Positions 1 through 8,974 of a stretch of 45,743 nt of DNA are shown piece after piece. The DNA is from Rhodospirillales bacterium (GTDB lineage: Bacteria > Pseudomonadota > Alphaproteobacteria > ATCC43930 > CGMCC-115725): assembly GCA_027315365.1 (NCBI GenBank), contig DAHUYF010000030.1, forward strand, positions 1 through 45,743, read 5' to 3'. Below the pieces are notes generated by a model. That model made no database searches and had not been told where the DNA came from. It saw only the letters and a program-made list of their open reading frames with translations. Every line of letters starts with the position of its first letter. Within the stretch, counting starts at the first letter, position 1. The translations under genes and the position numbers were made by a program.

Positions 1-81
1 GATCGTTTTGAGCTTGGCGGGCTCCTTCCACAAATCGGACTGTACCAGCACGTCGATCTTGCAGGACGGCGTACGCGGCAT
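1..81 (-). CDS. ybeY: YbeY rRNA maturation endonuclease, N-terminal fragment (partial)
   Basis: Only the first 27 codons are inside the window; the gene runs off the left edge. The peptide begins MPRTPSCKIDVLVQSDLW, and the IDVLV..DLW start is typical of alphaproteobacterial YbeY, a zinc-dependent single-strand RNase used in 16S rRNA 3' maturation and ribosome quality control. The catalytic HxxxHxxxxxH motif lies outside the window, so the call rests on the N-terminus and on position: it follows phoH directly, its ATG abutting the phoH stop with no gap, and the miaB-phoH-ybeY order is widely conserved. Confidence 0.85.
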   Translation of the reverse strand, partial: MPRTPSCKIDVLVQSDLWKEPAKLKTI

Positions 82-1058
<977 letters not shown>

Positions 1059-1062
<4 letters not shown>

Positions 1063-2405
1063 GCGAGCGTCTCCGCGGCGGCCAACTCGCCGGCGAGGCT
1101 GTTGGCGAGCGCCGCGGTGAGGCGCACCGGCGCCAGCGCGCCGATGAGCCGCTCTGGCGCCGGCGCGTGCACCGCCTGGAGATAGGGGCTGCGGCCGACA
1201 AGCTGCCCCGCGTGGCGGCCGCGCTTCTCGAACAGCACATCGAGCGTGCGGCCGATGGCGGCGGCGTTGAAGGCGCGCTGCTGCTCGGCGATGAGCGCCT
1301 GCAGTTCGGCGAGCCGCTCGTTCTTGACCGCGTCGGGCACCTGGTCCGGCAGCAGCGCCGCCGGAGTGCCCGGCCGGGCGCTGTAGTTGAAGGAGAAGGC
1401 CTGGGCGAAGCCGGTCTCGCGCACTAGCGCCAGCGTCTGGGCGAAGTCGCGGTCGCTCTCGCCGGGAAAGCCGACGATGAAATCCGAGGAGAAGGCGATG
1501 TCCGGCCGCGCCCGGCGCAGCCGCTCGACGATGCGGCGGTAGTCGTCCGCAGTGTGCCGGCGGTTCATCGCGGCAAGCACGCGGTCGGCGCCCGACTGCA
1601 CCGGCAGGTGCAGAAAGGGCATGAGCTGCGGCACGTCGCGATGCGCCGCCACGAGCGCATCGTCGACGTCGAGCGGATGCGACGTGGTGTAGCGGATGCG
1701 CCGGAGTCCGTCGATCTCCGCCAGCGCGCCGATCAGCCGCGCCAGCCCCCAGCCGCCGTCGGGCGTATCGCCGCGGTAGGCGTTGACGTTCTGTCCCAGC
1801 AGCGTGATCTCGCGCGTGCCTTGCGCCGCCAGCCGCCGTGCCTCGGCGAGGATCGCCGCCGCCGGGCGCGAGAGCTCGGCGCCGCGGGTATAGGGCACGA
1901 CGCAGAAGGTGCAGAATTTGTCGCAGCCCTCCTGGACCGAGAGAAACGCCGAAACGCCCCGCGGCGCCGCCGCCTCGGGAAGAAAGTCGAACTTGTCCTC
2001 GGGCGGAAACTCGGTGTCGAGCACTTGGCCGCCGGCGCGCGCCACCTGCGCCACCATCTCGCCCAGGCGGTGGTAGGTCTGCGGCCCCAGGACGATGTCG
2101 ACGAACGGCGCGCGCGCCAGGATCTCGGCGCCTTCGGCCTGCGCCACGCAGCCGGCGACGGCGAGGATAAGGCGTTCGCCCGCCGCCGATTTCTGCGCCT
2201 TGAGCGGGCGCAGCCGGCCGAGCTCGGAGAACACCTTCTCGGCGGCTTTCTCGCGGATATGGCAGGTGTTGAGGATGACCATGTCGGCCTCTGCCGCCGC
2301 CGCGGCCGGCGCGTAGCCCAGCGGCGCCAGCACGTCCGCCATGCGCGCGGAATCGTAGACGTTCATCTGGCAGCCATAGGTCTTGATATAGAGCTTCTTC
2401 GCCAA
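1059..2405 (-). CDS. miaB: tRNA-2-methylthio-N6-dimethylallyladenosine synthase MiaB
   Basis: 448-residue radical-SAM methylthiotransferase that converts i6A37 to ms2i6A37 in tRNAs reading UNN codons. The N-terminal UPF0004 domain shows Cys12, Cys48 and Cys86, ligands of the auxiliary 4Fe-4S cluster. The radical-SAM motif CxxxCxxC is Cys161, Cys165 and Cys168. A C-terminal TRAM domain of about 65 residues is present. The start is a TTG: it gives the expected [15 protein letters not shown]-terminus and has AGGA seven bases upstream, and no ATG fits. It overlaps phoH by 4 bases. Confidence 0.96.
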
Positions 2406-2423
2406 GCGCCTATCCTGTTCCGC

Positions 2424-3254
2424 TCACTGCGCCGCGGTCGCCGCCGCCGGCTGCGGCTGCGGCGTCGGCCAGAGCTGCGGTCGCCCGGCGACCGCGCTCG
2501 CCACCCCCTCGGCCACCACCCGGTAGCAATGCTCCGCCAGCGCCTTGCGCGAGCCGAACTGCGCCAACGTCACCACCGGATGGAAGCCGACCTCGACCCC
2601 GGCGCGACCCAGGCCCAGCATGGTCCAGAGATGGGGAAGGAACTCCATGTCGCCGTACCAGGCGAAGAAGGGGCGATAGAATCGACCGATCGGCATGCCA
2701 TCAAGTCGGGTATAGGCGATCGACACCGGCTGCACCGGCAGCGGCCCGTGCGCGCCGGCGTAATCGGCGACGCTGAAGAGCGCGCTCTTGAACGGCAGCG
2801 CGCGGTTGCCGTCGCCGGTGGTGCCTTCCGGGAAGAGGATGAGGTTGTCGGCCTCGTCGAGCCGCGCGCGGATGGCATTGCGCTGATGGTGGGTGCTGCC
2901 GACGCGGCGGTCGACGAAGACCGTGCGCTGCAGCTTGGCGAGCCAGCCGAAGAGCGGCCAGCGCGCCACATCGGCCTTGGAGATGAAGCAGCCCTCGACC
3001 AGCGCGCCGAGGATCTCGATGTCGACGAAGGAGACATGGTTGGCGACGAAGAGGGTCGGCCGCAGGCTCGAGGGCTCGCCCGTCACCGTCACCCGGAAGC
3101 CCATCACCCGGATCACCCAGCGGTGATAGAGGCGCGGCAGACGGCGGCGCAACGGGCTGCGCATCGCCACCAGCGCCGCCTGCAGCGGCATCAGCGGCAG
3201 GGTGAGTGCGGCATAGAGGACGACCCGGACGAGCCGGAGCAGCGTGGCGCTCAT
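2424..3254 (-). CDS. olsA: Lyso-ornithine lipid O-acyltransferase (PlsC-type)
   Basis: 276-residue 1-acyl-sn-glycerol-3-phosphate acyltransferase-family protein. The catalytic HX4D motif is NHVSFVD with His73 and Asp78; the second motif FPEGT is at residues 141-145. A hydrophobic N-terminus (about 6-30) suggests membrane attachment. PlsC-family enzymes add an acyl chain to lysophosphatidate, but the ATGA overlap with olsB directly upstream makes the second acylation of ornithine lipid the more likely job. A dual OlsA/PlsC activity, as known for some homologues, cannot be excluded. Assignment to the family is firm; the substrate is inferred from the neighbour. Confidence 0.82.
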   Translation of the reverse strand: MSATLLRLVRVVLYAALTLPLMPLQAALVAMRSPLRRRLPRLYHRWVIRVMGFRVTVTGEPSSLRPTLFVANHVSFVDIEILGALVEGCFISKADVARWPLFGWLAKLQRTVFVDRRVGSTHHQRNAIRARLDEADNLILFPEGTTGDGNRALPFKSALFSVADYAGAHGPLPVQPVSIAYTRLDGMPIGRFYRPFFAWYGDMEFLPHLWTMLGLGRAGVEVGFHPVVTLAQFGSRKALAEHCYRVVAEGVASAVAGRPQLWPTPQPQPAAATAAQ

Positions 3255-4090
3255 GCGCTCGCGCCGCCATCCCGCGCTTGGCGTTCGTAGTGCCGATAGT
3301 ATTTATCGGTGACCAGGTCGGTCTTCACCACGACGCAGACATCGATGGTATTGAACTGTCGATCGATCACCGCGCCGTCGCCGACGAAACCGCCGAGGCG
3401 CAGGTAGCCCTTGATCAGTGGCGGCAGCTCGGCGAGCGCGCGGGCGGCGTCGAGGCCAGCGGCGTCGAGGCGGCGCATCTCGACATAGCGCTCCGGCAGC
3501 GCCCGCGGCCGCAGCGCCGCCGGCGCCAGGTGATGATGGTGCAGGTAGGAGAGCGGCGCGGCCAGCGCATCGGGGTCGGTGCCGGGCAGGCTGGCGCAGC
3601 CGAACATCAGCGCGATGTCGTAATGGAAGACGTAGGCGGCGAGGCCGCGCCAGAGCAGCTGCATGGTCGGCCGGTTGCGCGCCGCCGGGTCGACGCAGGA
3701 GCGGCCGAGCTCGAGGATCTCGCCGGGAGAGGCGGCAATGGCGCCGATGTCGTATTCGGCGGCGGAGTAGAACCCGCCATGCCGCGCCGCCGCCGGCCGG
3801 CGGATGAGGCGATAGGTGCCGACCACCGCCTCGGGGCCGCTGCCGCGGGCGTGATCGATCACCAGCAGATGGTCGCAGAAGCCGTCGAAATCGTCGAAAT
3901 CGCGCCGGTGGCGCGCCATCTCCGCCGATGGGATCGCACCCATCTCCTCGTAGAAGACGCGATAGCGCAGCGTCTGCGCCGCCTCGATGTCGCCCAACGT
4001 CTCGGCCAGTCGCACCTGCAGCCTCGCCGAACGGACATCGACCACGGCGATCGGCGCGGCCGGCGCGAGCGCCTGGCGTTGCGGCTCCAT
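3251..4090 (-). CDS. olsB: L-ornithine N-alpha-acyltransferase OlsB
   Basis: 279-residue GNAT-fold acyl-ACP-dependent acyltransferase of the OlsB/hemolysin-like family, which attaches a 3-hydroxyacyl chain to the alpha-amino group of ornithine, the first step of phosphorus-free ornithine lipid synthesis. Visible family features are LRYRVFYEEMGA near residue 40, the FDGFCDHLLVID stretch, the ILELGRSCV segment near 125 and a long HYDIALMFGCAS core. The start is ATG at 4090; a GTG three bases earlier would add one residue, and neither has a strong Shine-Dalgarno. It overlaps olsA by ATGA. Ornithine lipids often replace phospholipids under phosphate limitation, but no Pho box was identified here. 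Confidence 0.85.
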   Translation of the reverse strand: MEPQRQALAPAAPIAVVDVRSARLQVRLAETLGDIEAAQTLRYRVFYEEMGAIPSAEMARHRRDFDDFDGFCDHLLVIDHARGSGPEAVVGTYRLIRRPAAARHGGFYSAAEYDIGAIAASPGEILELGRSCVDPAARNRPTMQLLWRGLAAYVFHYDIALMFGCASLPGTDPDALAAPLSYLHHHHLAPAALRPRALPERYVEMRRLDAAGLDAARALAELPPLIKGYLRLGGFVGDGAVIDRQFNTIDVCVVVKTDLVTDKYYRHYERQARDGGASA

Positions 4091-4106
4091 CACGGTGTGT
4101 CCGGGG

Positions 4107-4532
4107 TCATTTGCGCTCGGCCTTCGGCGACAGCGCCACCGCGAACAGCTCGAGGCGGTGCCCCACCAGCTTGTAGCCCAGGCGCTCCGCCACCAGGCGC
4201 TGCAGCTTCTCGATCTCCTCGTTGTGGAACTCGATCACCCGGCCGGTCTGCACGTCGATGAGATGATCGTGATGGTCCGCAGTCGCTTCCTCGTAGCGCG
4301 CCCGTCCGTCGCCGAAATCGTGCCGCGCCAGGATGTTGGCTTCCTCGAACAGGCGCACGGTGCGGTAGACGGTGGCGATGCTGATCTTGGCGTCGATCTC
4401 GGTCGCCCGCCGATGCACGGCCTCGACATCGGGATGATCGGCGGAGTCGGAGAGCACCCGGGCGATGACGCGGCGCTGCTCCGTCATCTTCAGCCCTTTA
4501 TCGATGCAAAGTTGTTCAAGCCGGGAGGTCAT
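4107..4532 (-). CDS. fur: Fur-family metal-responsive transcriptional repressor
   Basis: 141-residue Fur superfamily protein. The winged helix contains the recognition helix ISIATVYRTVR at residues 50-60, and the dimerisation and metal site contains HHDHLID at 87-93. Candidate sensor-site ligands are His33, Glu81, His87-His90 and His125. No C-terminal CxxC structural-zinc motifs are present, as in many alphaproteobacterial Fur/Mur proteins. In some alphaproteobacteria the orthologue responds to manganese (Mur) and Irr handles iron, so the metal is not decided by sequence. The HHDHLID stretch without an Irr-type haem motif argues against Irr. It sits 16 bases upstream of olsB on the same strand. 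Confidence 0.88.
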   Translation of the reverse strand: MTSRLEQLCIDKGLKMTEQRRVIARVLSDSADHPDVEAVHRRATEIDAKISIATVYRTVRLFEEANILARHDFGDGRARYEEATADHHDHLIDVQTGRVIEFHNEEIEKLQRLVAERLGYKLVGHRLELFAVALSPKAERK

Positions 4533-4627
4533 CCCTACCTGTCACTGGCGCCATTGCGCGACCGAAACAGTATACCCTAAAGGCGAGGGCCAGCCTATAC
4601 CGCCGGACCAGCACTTATAAAGTGAAA

Positions 4628-5047
4628 TTAAGCCGCACTTATTCTTCGGCCGCGTGTGCCAAGCCCGATCTCCTTGGCGAGCTTGCTGCGCTGGCGGGCA
4701 TAATTGGGTGCCACCATGGGATAGTCGGGCTGCAGGTTCCAGCGCTCGCGATACTCGTCGGGGGTCATGTTGTAGGCGGTCTTGAGGTGGCGTTTCAGCA
4801 TTTTCAGCTTCTTGCCGTCCTCCAGACAGATAATGTAGTCGGGATGGACGGAGCGCTTGACGCTTACCGCCGGCTGCGGCCGCTCGGCCGTCGCCACCGG
4901 CGCCTTGCCGATTCCGGCGAGCGATTGATAAACCTGATTAATCAACTGCGGCAAGTCGCTGACTGCCACGGTATTGTTTGATACATGGGCCGCGACGATT
5001 TCGGTCGTCAGCGTGAGAAGGTCGCTTGAGTTGGCGGCGTCAGTCAT
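4628..5047 (-). CDS. mucR: MucR/Ros-family zinc-finger-like transcriptional regulator
   Basis: 139-residue MucR/Ros-type DNA-binding protein, a global, H-NS-like repressor family of AT-rich promoters in alphaproteobacteria. The C-terminal finger is YIICLEDGKKLKMLKRHL followed by MTPDEYRERW. At the four positions that bind zinc in Ros, this protein has Cys74, Asp77, His87 and Tyr92 instead of CCHH. Related Ros-type domains without full zinc ligation are known, so function is not ruled out. ATG at 5047 was chosen over an upstream TTG at 5056. The AT-rich run at about 5130-5140 lies upstream and would suit autorepression, but that is inference. Confidence 0.85.
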   Translation of the reverse strand: MTDAANSSDLLTLTTEIVAAHVSNNTVAVSDLPQLINQVYQSLAGIGKAPVATAERPQPAVSVKRSVHPDYIICLEDGKKLKMLKRHLKTAYNMTPDEYRERWNLQPDYPMVAPNYARQRSKLAKEIGLGTRGRRISAA

Positions 5048-5268
5048 TTCGCGCAATTCCTATGGGCATCCGAGTCATCGATATATGGACTTTGCTGGCG
5101 CGAAGCAATGCGCTTCTGGCTCGACAGCATTATTTTTTTCACGGGAAGGAAGGATCGCCGGCCAAATGATAAATCCCGGGTGCAGGACTGCCTTCCGACT
5201 TGCCCCTTAGGGGTGAAAGCAAGTCGACCGCCAGTGAAATCGGCGAAACGCCAAGTTGCCGCACGCCC

Positions 5269-5730
5269 TCAGGGAAGCAGCGCGCGGCGGAAAAGCAGCG
5301 CGTCGATTGTCGCGGCGCCGCGGCGATAGTAGGCGCGGCGCCGGCCGGTTCGGGCGAAGCCGCAGCTCTCGTAGAGCTGGCGCGCCGCCGGGTTGTCGGC
5401 CGCCACCTCGAGGCCAATGCCGCGGGCGCCCGCCTCCCGCGCCCGCTCGACGAGATCGGCGAGGAGCCGGCGGGCGATGCCCCGGCGCCGGCTGTCCGGC
5501 GCCACCGCCAGGGTCAGGATCTCGGCATCCCCGGCAAGGATGAGATCGAGGATGAAGCCCTGCACCCGATGCCCTGGCGCGTCTTCGATCAGATGCCCGC
5601 TCGCTCCCGCCATGCCCAGCAGCTCGGCGAGTGCCCGCACCTCCCAATGCTCCTCGGGGAAGCTCTGCGCGTGAAGCTGCGCCAGCGCCGCCAAGTCGCC
5701 GGCCTCGACCGGCCGCAGCCGCCAACTCAT
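5269..5730 (-). CDS. rimI: Ribosomal-protein-S18-alanine N-acetyltransferase RimI (GNAT)
   Basis: 153-residue GNAT acetyltransferase that begins MSWRLRPVEAGDLAALAQLH. The acetyl-CoA-binding motif A reads LAVAPDSRRRGIARRLL in the middle, followed by GLEVAADNPAARQLYESCGF, the usual RimI motif B. RimI acetylates the N-terminal Ala of ribosomal protein S18. The ATG overlaps the tsaB stop by ATGA, and a tsaB-rimI pair is a common arrangement, which supports the specific name over generic GNAT. Much of the 221 bases between this gene and mucR is unannotated. Confidence 0.9.
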   Translation of the reverse strand: MSWRLRPVEAGDLAALAQLHAQSFPEEHWEVRALAELLGMAGASGHLIEDAPGHRVQGFILDLILAGDAEILTLAVAPDSRRRGIARRLLADLVERAREAGARGIGLEVAADNPAARQLYESCGFARTGRRRAYYRRGAATIDALLFRRALLP

Positions 5731-6407
5731 CGGCCGGCCGCGGGACGGCGCGGCATGGTCGTGTCGGGAGCGCGCAGATAGAGCGGCCGCGGCGGCGGCG
5801 GCCGCAGCCCCGGCCGCCAGGTCGCGGCCGCGAGCCGCGCCACATCGGCGGCGTCGGCCAAGCCGGCCCCGCCGGCGAGATCCGGCGCGCGTCCTGCGAC
5901 GAGCCGCGCCAGCGTCGGCGCCGCGTCGCCGGCCAGTAGCAGCGGCCCCGGCGGCAGCCAGGCCGGAACCTCCTCCGGCGCCACCAGCGCGCCGTCGCCG
6001 AGCGCGCCGCCGCCGCCGAAGGCCTGAAGGTAGAATTCGCGCCGCTTGCTGTCGAGCGCCACCACGAGCGTGCGCCCGGCGGCGGCCTCCGGCGGGGTTT
6101 GCGCCGCGACCGCGGCGAAGCTGGTGACGCCGAGCAGCGGTCGGTCGGCGGCCAGCGCCAGGCCGCGCGCCGCCGCCAGGCCGATGCGCAGCCCGGTGAA
6201 GGCGCCGGGACCGACGGTCACGGCGAGCAGGTCGAGCGCCTCGATCGGCGTTTGCGCCTCGTCGAGCACGGCGGCGATCATCGGCATCAGCGCCTCTGCC
6301 TGGCCTCGCGCCATGGCCGCGAAGCGGTGCGCCTGCACCGTGCCGGCGCGCAGCACCGCCGCCGAGCAGGCGGATCCGGCGGTGTCGAAAGCGAGCACGC
6401 TCACCAC
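5727..6407 (-). CDS. tsaB: tRNA threonylcarbamoyladenosine biosynthesis protein TsaB
   Basis: 226-residue TsaB, the inactive Kae1-like scaffold that pairs with TsaD and TsaE to make t6A37 on ANN-decoding tRNAs. The start is VSVLAFDTAGSACSAAVL, and the VTVGPGAFTGLRIGLAAARGLA stretch near residues 65-90 is the family hallmark. The start is GTG at 6407 or the adjacent GTG at 6404; neither has a clear Shine-Dalgarno. The gene diverges from the dipeptidase gene at 6470, leaving only 62 bases for both promoters. Confidence 0.93.
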   Translation of the reverse strand: MVSVLAFDTAGSACSAAVLRAGTVQAHRFAAMARGQAEALMPMIAAVLDEAQTPIEALDLLAVTVGPGAFTGLRIGLAAARGLALAADRPLLGVTSFAAVAAQTPPEAAAGRTLVVALDSKRREFYLQAFGGGGALGDGALVAPEEVPAWLPPGPLLLAGDAAPTLARLVAGRAPDLAGGAGLADAADVARLAAATWRPGLRPPPPRPLYLRAPDTTMPRRPAAGR

Positions 6408-6469
6408 GCTCGCCGCCCGCGCCGCCGCGTGCTAGGAGAGGGGCCCGTTCCTGCGCGGTCCTGCTGCCC

Positions 6470-7021
6470 ATGGCGCTCGTCGAGATCACGCCCGAAAGCC
6501 ACGATGTCGTCCTCACGCTCGCCTATGCGACGGCCGAGAATCTGACGGGAAAGCCGCTCTATCGCCAGGCCCGGTGCTATCTCCATCCCGAGGCCGAGGC
6601 GCGGCTTGCCCGCGCCGTCGCCCTGGCGCGGCCGCTCGGCCTCAGGCTCAAGCTGTTCGACGCCTTCCGCCCGTCGGAGGCGCAGTGGCTGCTGTGGAAC
6701 GCCTGCCCCGATCCGGCCTTCCTGGCCGATCCCCGGCGCGGCTCGCCGCACTCGCGCGGCGCCGCCATCGACCTCACCCTGATCGACGGCGCCGGCGCCG
6801 AGCTGGAGATGGGCACCCCGTTCGACGCCTTCACCCCGCTGTCGCACCATGCCAGCACCGGGATCCCGCCGGCGGCGCAGCGCAATCGCTTCCTGCTGCT
6901 CGGCCTCATGACCGCGGCGGGATGGGATTTCTATGGCAATGAGTGGTGGCATTATCAGCTCTTCGATGCCCGGCAGTATCCCGTGTTGAGCGACGCGGAG
7001 GCGCCGGCGCCGATGATGTAG
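6470..7021 (+). CDS. ddpX: D-alanyl-D-alanine dipeptidase (VanX/DdpX family)
   Basis: 183-residue zinc dipeptidase of the VanX/DdpX family, which hydrolyses D-Ala-D-Ala. The ligands and catalytic residues are all present: Arg67 in DAFRP, the SPHSRGAAID motif with His94 and Asp101, and the NEWWH motif with Glu158 and His161. Spacing matches VanX. No signal peptide is seen, so it should be cytosolic, like DdpX, and serve D-Ala recycling more than vancomycin resistance; no vanH/vanA partners are present. An AGGAGAGG sits about 30 bases upstream of the ATG, too far to be its ribosome site, so the start is a little uncertain. Confidence 0.9.
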   Translation: MALVEITPESHDVVLTLAYATAENLTGKPLYRQARCYLHPEAEARLARAVALARPLGLRLKLFDAFRPSEAQWLLWNACPDPAFLADPRRGSPHSRGAAIDLTLIDGAGAELEMGTPFDAFTPLSHHASTGIPPAAQRNRFLLLGLMTAAGWDFYGNEWWHYQLFDARQYPVLSDAEAPAPMM

Positions 7022-7075
7022 CGGCCGGGCCGGCGCAATTCTATCGTGGTGGCGACCGGCAAAGGAGGGCGAACC

Positions 7076-7717
7076 TTGTACCTGCCCGCGAGTTTCCGCG
7101 AAGATCGCGTCGACGCGCTGCACGAGGCGATCCGCCGGATCGCGCTCGGCACCCTGGTCACGCTGGGCGAGGATGGGCTCGTCGCCAGCCATGTGCCCGT
7201 GCTTGTCTATCCCGAGCCGGCGCCCTTCGGCACGCTCGTCGGTCATGTCGCGCGCGCCAATCCGCAATGGCGCAGCCTGAAGCCGGAGGTCGACGCGCTC
7301 GCCGTCTTCACCGGGCCGCACGCCTACGTCTCGCCCGGCTGGTATGCGACCAAGCGGCAGACCGGCAAGGTGGTGCCGACCTGGAACTATGTCGCGGTGC
7401 ATGCCAGCGGCAGGCTGCGCTTCTTCGACGATGCCGAGCGGCTGCGCGGCATCGTCACCCGGCTCACCGACTTCCACGAGCAAGGCCGCGCCGAGCCGTG
7501 GAAAGTGACCGACGCGCCGGCCGACTACATCGCCGGCATGCTGAAGGCGATCGTGGGCTTCGAACTCACCATCGCCCGGCTCGAGGGCAAGTGGAAGATG
7601 AGCCAGAACCGCCCGGCCGGGGACCATGCCGGCATCGTCGAGGGCCTTGCCGGCGAGGGCGCCGCGCCGGCGGTGGCGGCGATCGTCAGGGCGAAGACGT
7701 CGGGGACCGAGAGTTAG
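7076..7717 (+). CDS. PaiB-like FMN-binding split-barrel protein
   Basis: 213-residue member of the PaiB family (FMN-binding negative transcriptional regulator / protease-synthase repressor). Family signatures are YLPASFREDR at the start, the FTGPHAYVSPGWY stretch and the KVVPTWNYVAVHA stretch. The start is TTG at 7076: it gives the canonical xYLPxxF N-terminus and has AAAGGAGG at 7061-7068, seven bases upstream. The GTG at 7046 would add ten atypical residues. In Bacillus PaiB was named as a regulator, but most homologues have no proven role; an FMN or haem-like cofactor function is plausible. No partner gene is obvious. Confidence 0.88.
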   Translation: MYLPASFREDRVDALHEAIRRIALGTLVTLGEDGLVASHVPVLVYPEPAPFGTLVGHVARANPQWRSLKPEVDALAVFTGPHAYVSPGWYATKRQTGKVVPTWNYVAVHASGRLRFFDDAERLRGIVTRLTDFHEQGRAEPWKVTDAPADYIAGMLKAIVGFELTIARLEGKWKMSQNRPAGDHAGIVEGLAGEGAAPAVAAIVRAKTSGTES

Positions 7718-7786
7718 GCGAATACCCGCCGGCCTGACCTTGCTTCTCCTTGCCCCTGGGGCGGAGAGGGGCGGACAGCGCAGCGT

Positions 7787-8335
7787 TCAGACCGCGCGTA
7801 CCTCGACCACCTCCGGCACGTAATGGCGCAGCATGTTCTCGATGCCGGCCTTGAGCGTCGCGGTCGAGCTCGGGCAGCCCGAGCACGAGCCCTGCATGTG
7901 CAGGTAGACGACCCCGTCCTCGTAGCGGTCGAAGATGATGTCGCCGCCATCCTGGGCCACTGCCGGTCGGACGCGCGTCTCCAGCAGCTCCTTGATCTGC
8001 AGTACTACCTCGTTGCCTTCCTCTTCCGCCTCGGCCACCGCCGCCCCGGCATCGGTGATCACCGGCTGGCCCGCGGTGAAGTGCTCCATGATCAGGCCGA
8101 GCACCGAGGGCTTGAGCTGGTACCAGTCGGTGCTGTCGTCCTTGCTGACGGTGATGAAATCGGTGCCGAGGAAGACCCCGGTGACCCCCGGCAGCGTGAA
8201 CAGGCGCTGCGCCAGCGGCGACCGCCCGGCCGCGGCGGGATCGGTGAAATTGGCGGTGCCTTGCTCCATCACCGCCCGTCCCGGCAGGAATTTCAGCGTG
8301 GCGGGGTTGGGCGTCGGCTCGGTCTGGATGAACAT
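7787..8335 (-). CDS. NifU-like Fe-S cluster scaffold protein (Nfu)
   Basis: 182-residue Nfu protein with an N-terminal Nfu_N domain (MFIQTEPTPNPATLKFLPG) and a C-terminal NifU domain carrying the cluster-binding CSGC at Cys151 and Cys154. It carries 4Fe-4S clusters to client enzymes in the cytosol. The architecture matches mitochondrial NFU1 and alphaproteobacterial homologues. Start ATG 8335 was chosen because it gives the canonical N-terminus and follows AGAGGA; an upstream start at 8383 lacks support. It stands alone, convergent with the PaiB-like gene. Confidence 0.93.
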   Translation of the reverse strand: MFIQTEPTPNPATLKFLPGRAVMEQGTANFTDPAAAGRSPLAQRLFTLPGVTGVFLGTDFITVSKDDSTDWYQLKPSVLGLIMEHFTAGQPVITDAGAAVAEAEEEGNEVVLQIKELLETRVRPAVAQDGGDIIFDRYEDGVVYLHMQGSCSGCPSSTATLKAGIENMLRHYVPEVVEVRAV

Positions 8336-8422
8336 GTCGTCCTCTGGCGCTGAGGCGTGCAGTTGCGCAGTACCTTGGATCAAACCCGCCCCAAGTCAAC
8401 CCTTCGGCGGGTAGGGTTAAGG

Positions 8423-8444
8423 CGAACGCGCGCTTACGCGTTCG
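8423..8444. terminator. Stem-loop downstream of the universal stress protein gene
   Basis: Perfect 8-bp inverted repeat CGAACGCG / CGCGTTCG with a six-base loop, 38 bases past the Usp stop codon on the minus strand. It has no U-tract, so it may act as an RNA-end stabiliser or a factor-dependent terminator. Confidence 0.4.
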
Positions 8445-8481
8445 TCCGTGCCGCCCGCCGGCGACAACGCCTCGCGTTGCG

Positions 8482-8961
8482 CTACGCCAGCGCCGCGATC
8501 TGGGCATCGCTGAGGCTGCCGGGGACCACGGTGACCGGCACCCGCATCTTGCCCGACATCTTGCCGACGAGATGGGTGACCAGCGGTCCCGGGCCTTCCG
8601 CGCCGGTGCCGGCGGCGAGCACCAGGACGGAGATGTCCGGCTCCTCCTCGAGCAGCGCCAGCAGCTCGTCGCGCCGCCGTCCCTCGCGGATGTGAAGGAT
8701 CGGCAGGCTGCCGCAGAGATCGGCGACCTCGCTCGACAGCTTCAGCAACAGCGCTTCCGCCGCCTCGCGCCGCTCCTCGCGCATCAGCGTCTCGATCGCG
8801 ATCCATTGCTGCAGGTCCGAGGGTTCGATGACGTAGAGCAGCGCCAGCCTGCCGCCGGTGTGGCGCGCGCGCAGCGCCGCATAGCGCAATGCCACGCGCA
8901 TCTCCTCGCTGTCGTCGACCACCACCAGGAAGATGCGCGGCCGGGCGGACGGATCGCTCAT
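8482..8961 (-). CDS. Universal stress protein, UspA family
   Basis: 159-residue single Usp domain, with the strand-helix start RIFLVVVDDSEEMRVALRYA and the C-terminal half TGAEGPGPLVTHLVGKMSGKMRVPVTVVP. The usual ATP-loop GxxGxxxxxxGS is degenerate (G..G.GPLVTHLVGKMSG), so ATP binding is uncertain. ATG 8961 has GGGAGG upstream. Thirteen bases separate it from the TIGR02186 gene upstream, so it is probably the last gene of the TauE-TIGR02186-Usp operon and may respond to envelope or sulfur stress handled by that membrane pair. Confidence 0.85.
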   Translation of the reverse strand: MSDPSARPRIFLVVVDDSEEMRVALRYAALRARHTGGRLALLYVIEPSDLQQWIAIETLMREERREAAEALLLKLSSEVADLCGSLPILHIREGRRRDELLALLEEEPDISVLVLAAGTGAEGPGPLVTHLVGKMSGKMRVPVTVVPGSLSDAQIAALA

Positions 8962-8974
8962 CGCAGGCCTCCCT

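Noticed and set aside
1554-3290. 578-codon plus-strand frame across miaB and olsA
   Set aside because: Arg/His-rich low-complexity translation spanning two well-supported minus-strand genes.
6470-7021. Vancomycin-resistance cassette
   Set aside because: A VanX-type dipeptidase is present but no vanH, vanA or two-component genes are adjacent; a housekeeping D-Ala-D-Ala role is more likely.
7046-7075. GTG start for the PaiB-like gene
   Set aside because: A strong AAAGGAGG lies inside this stretch and fits the TTG at 7076, which also gives the family N-terminus.
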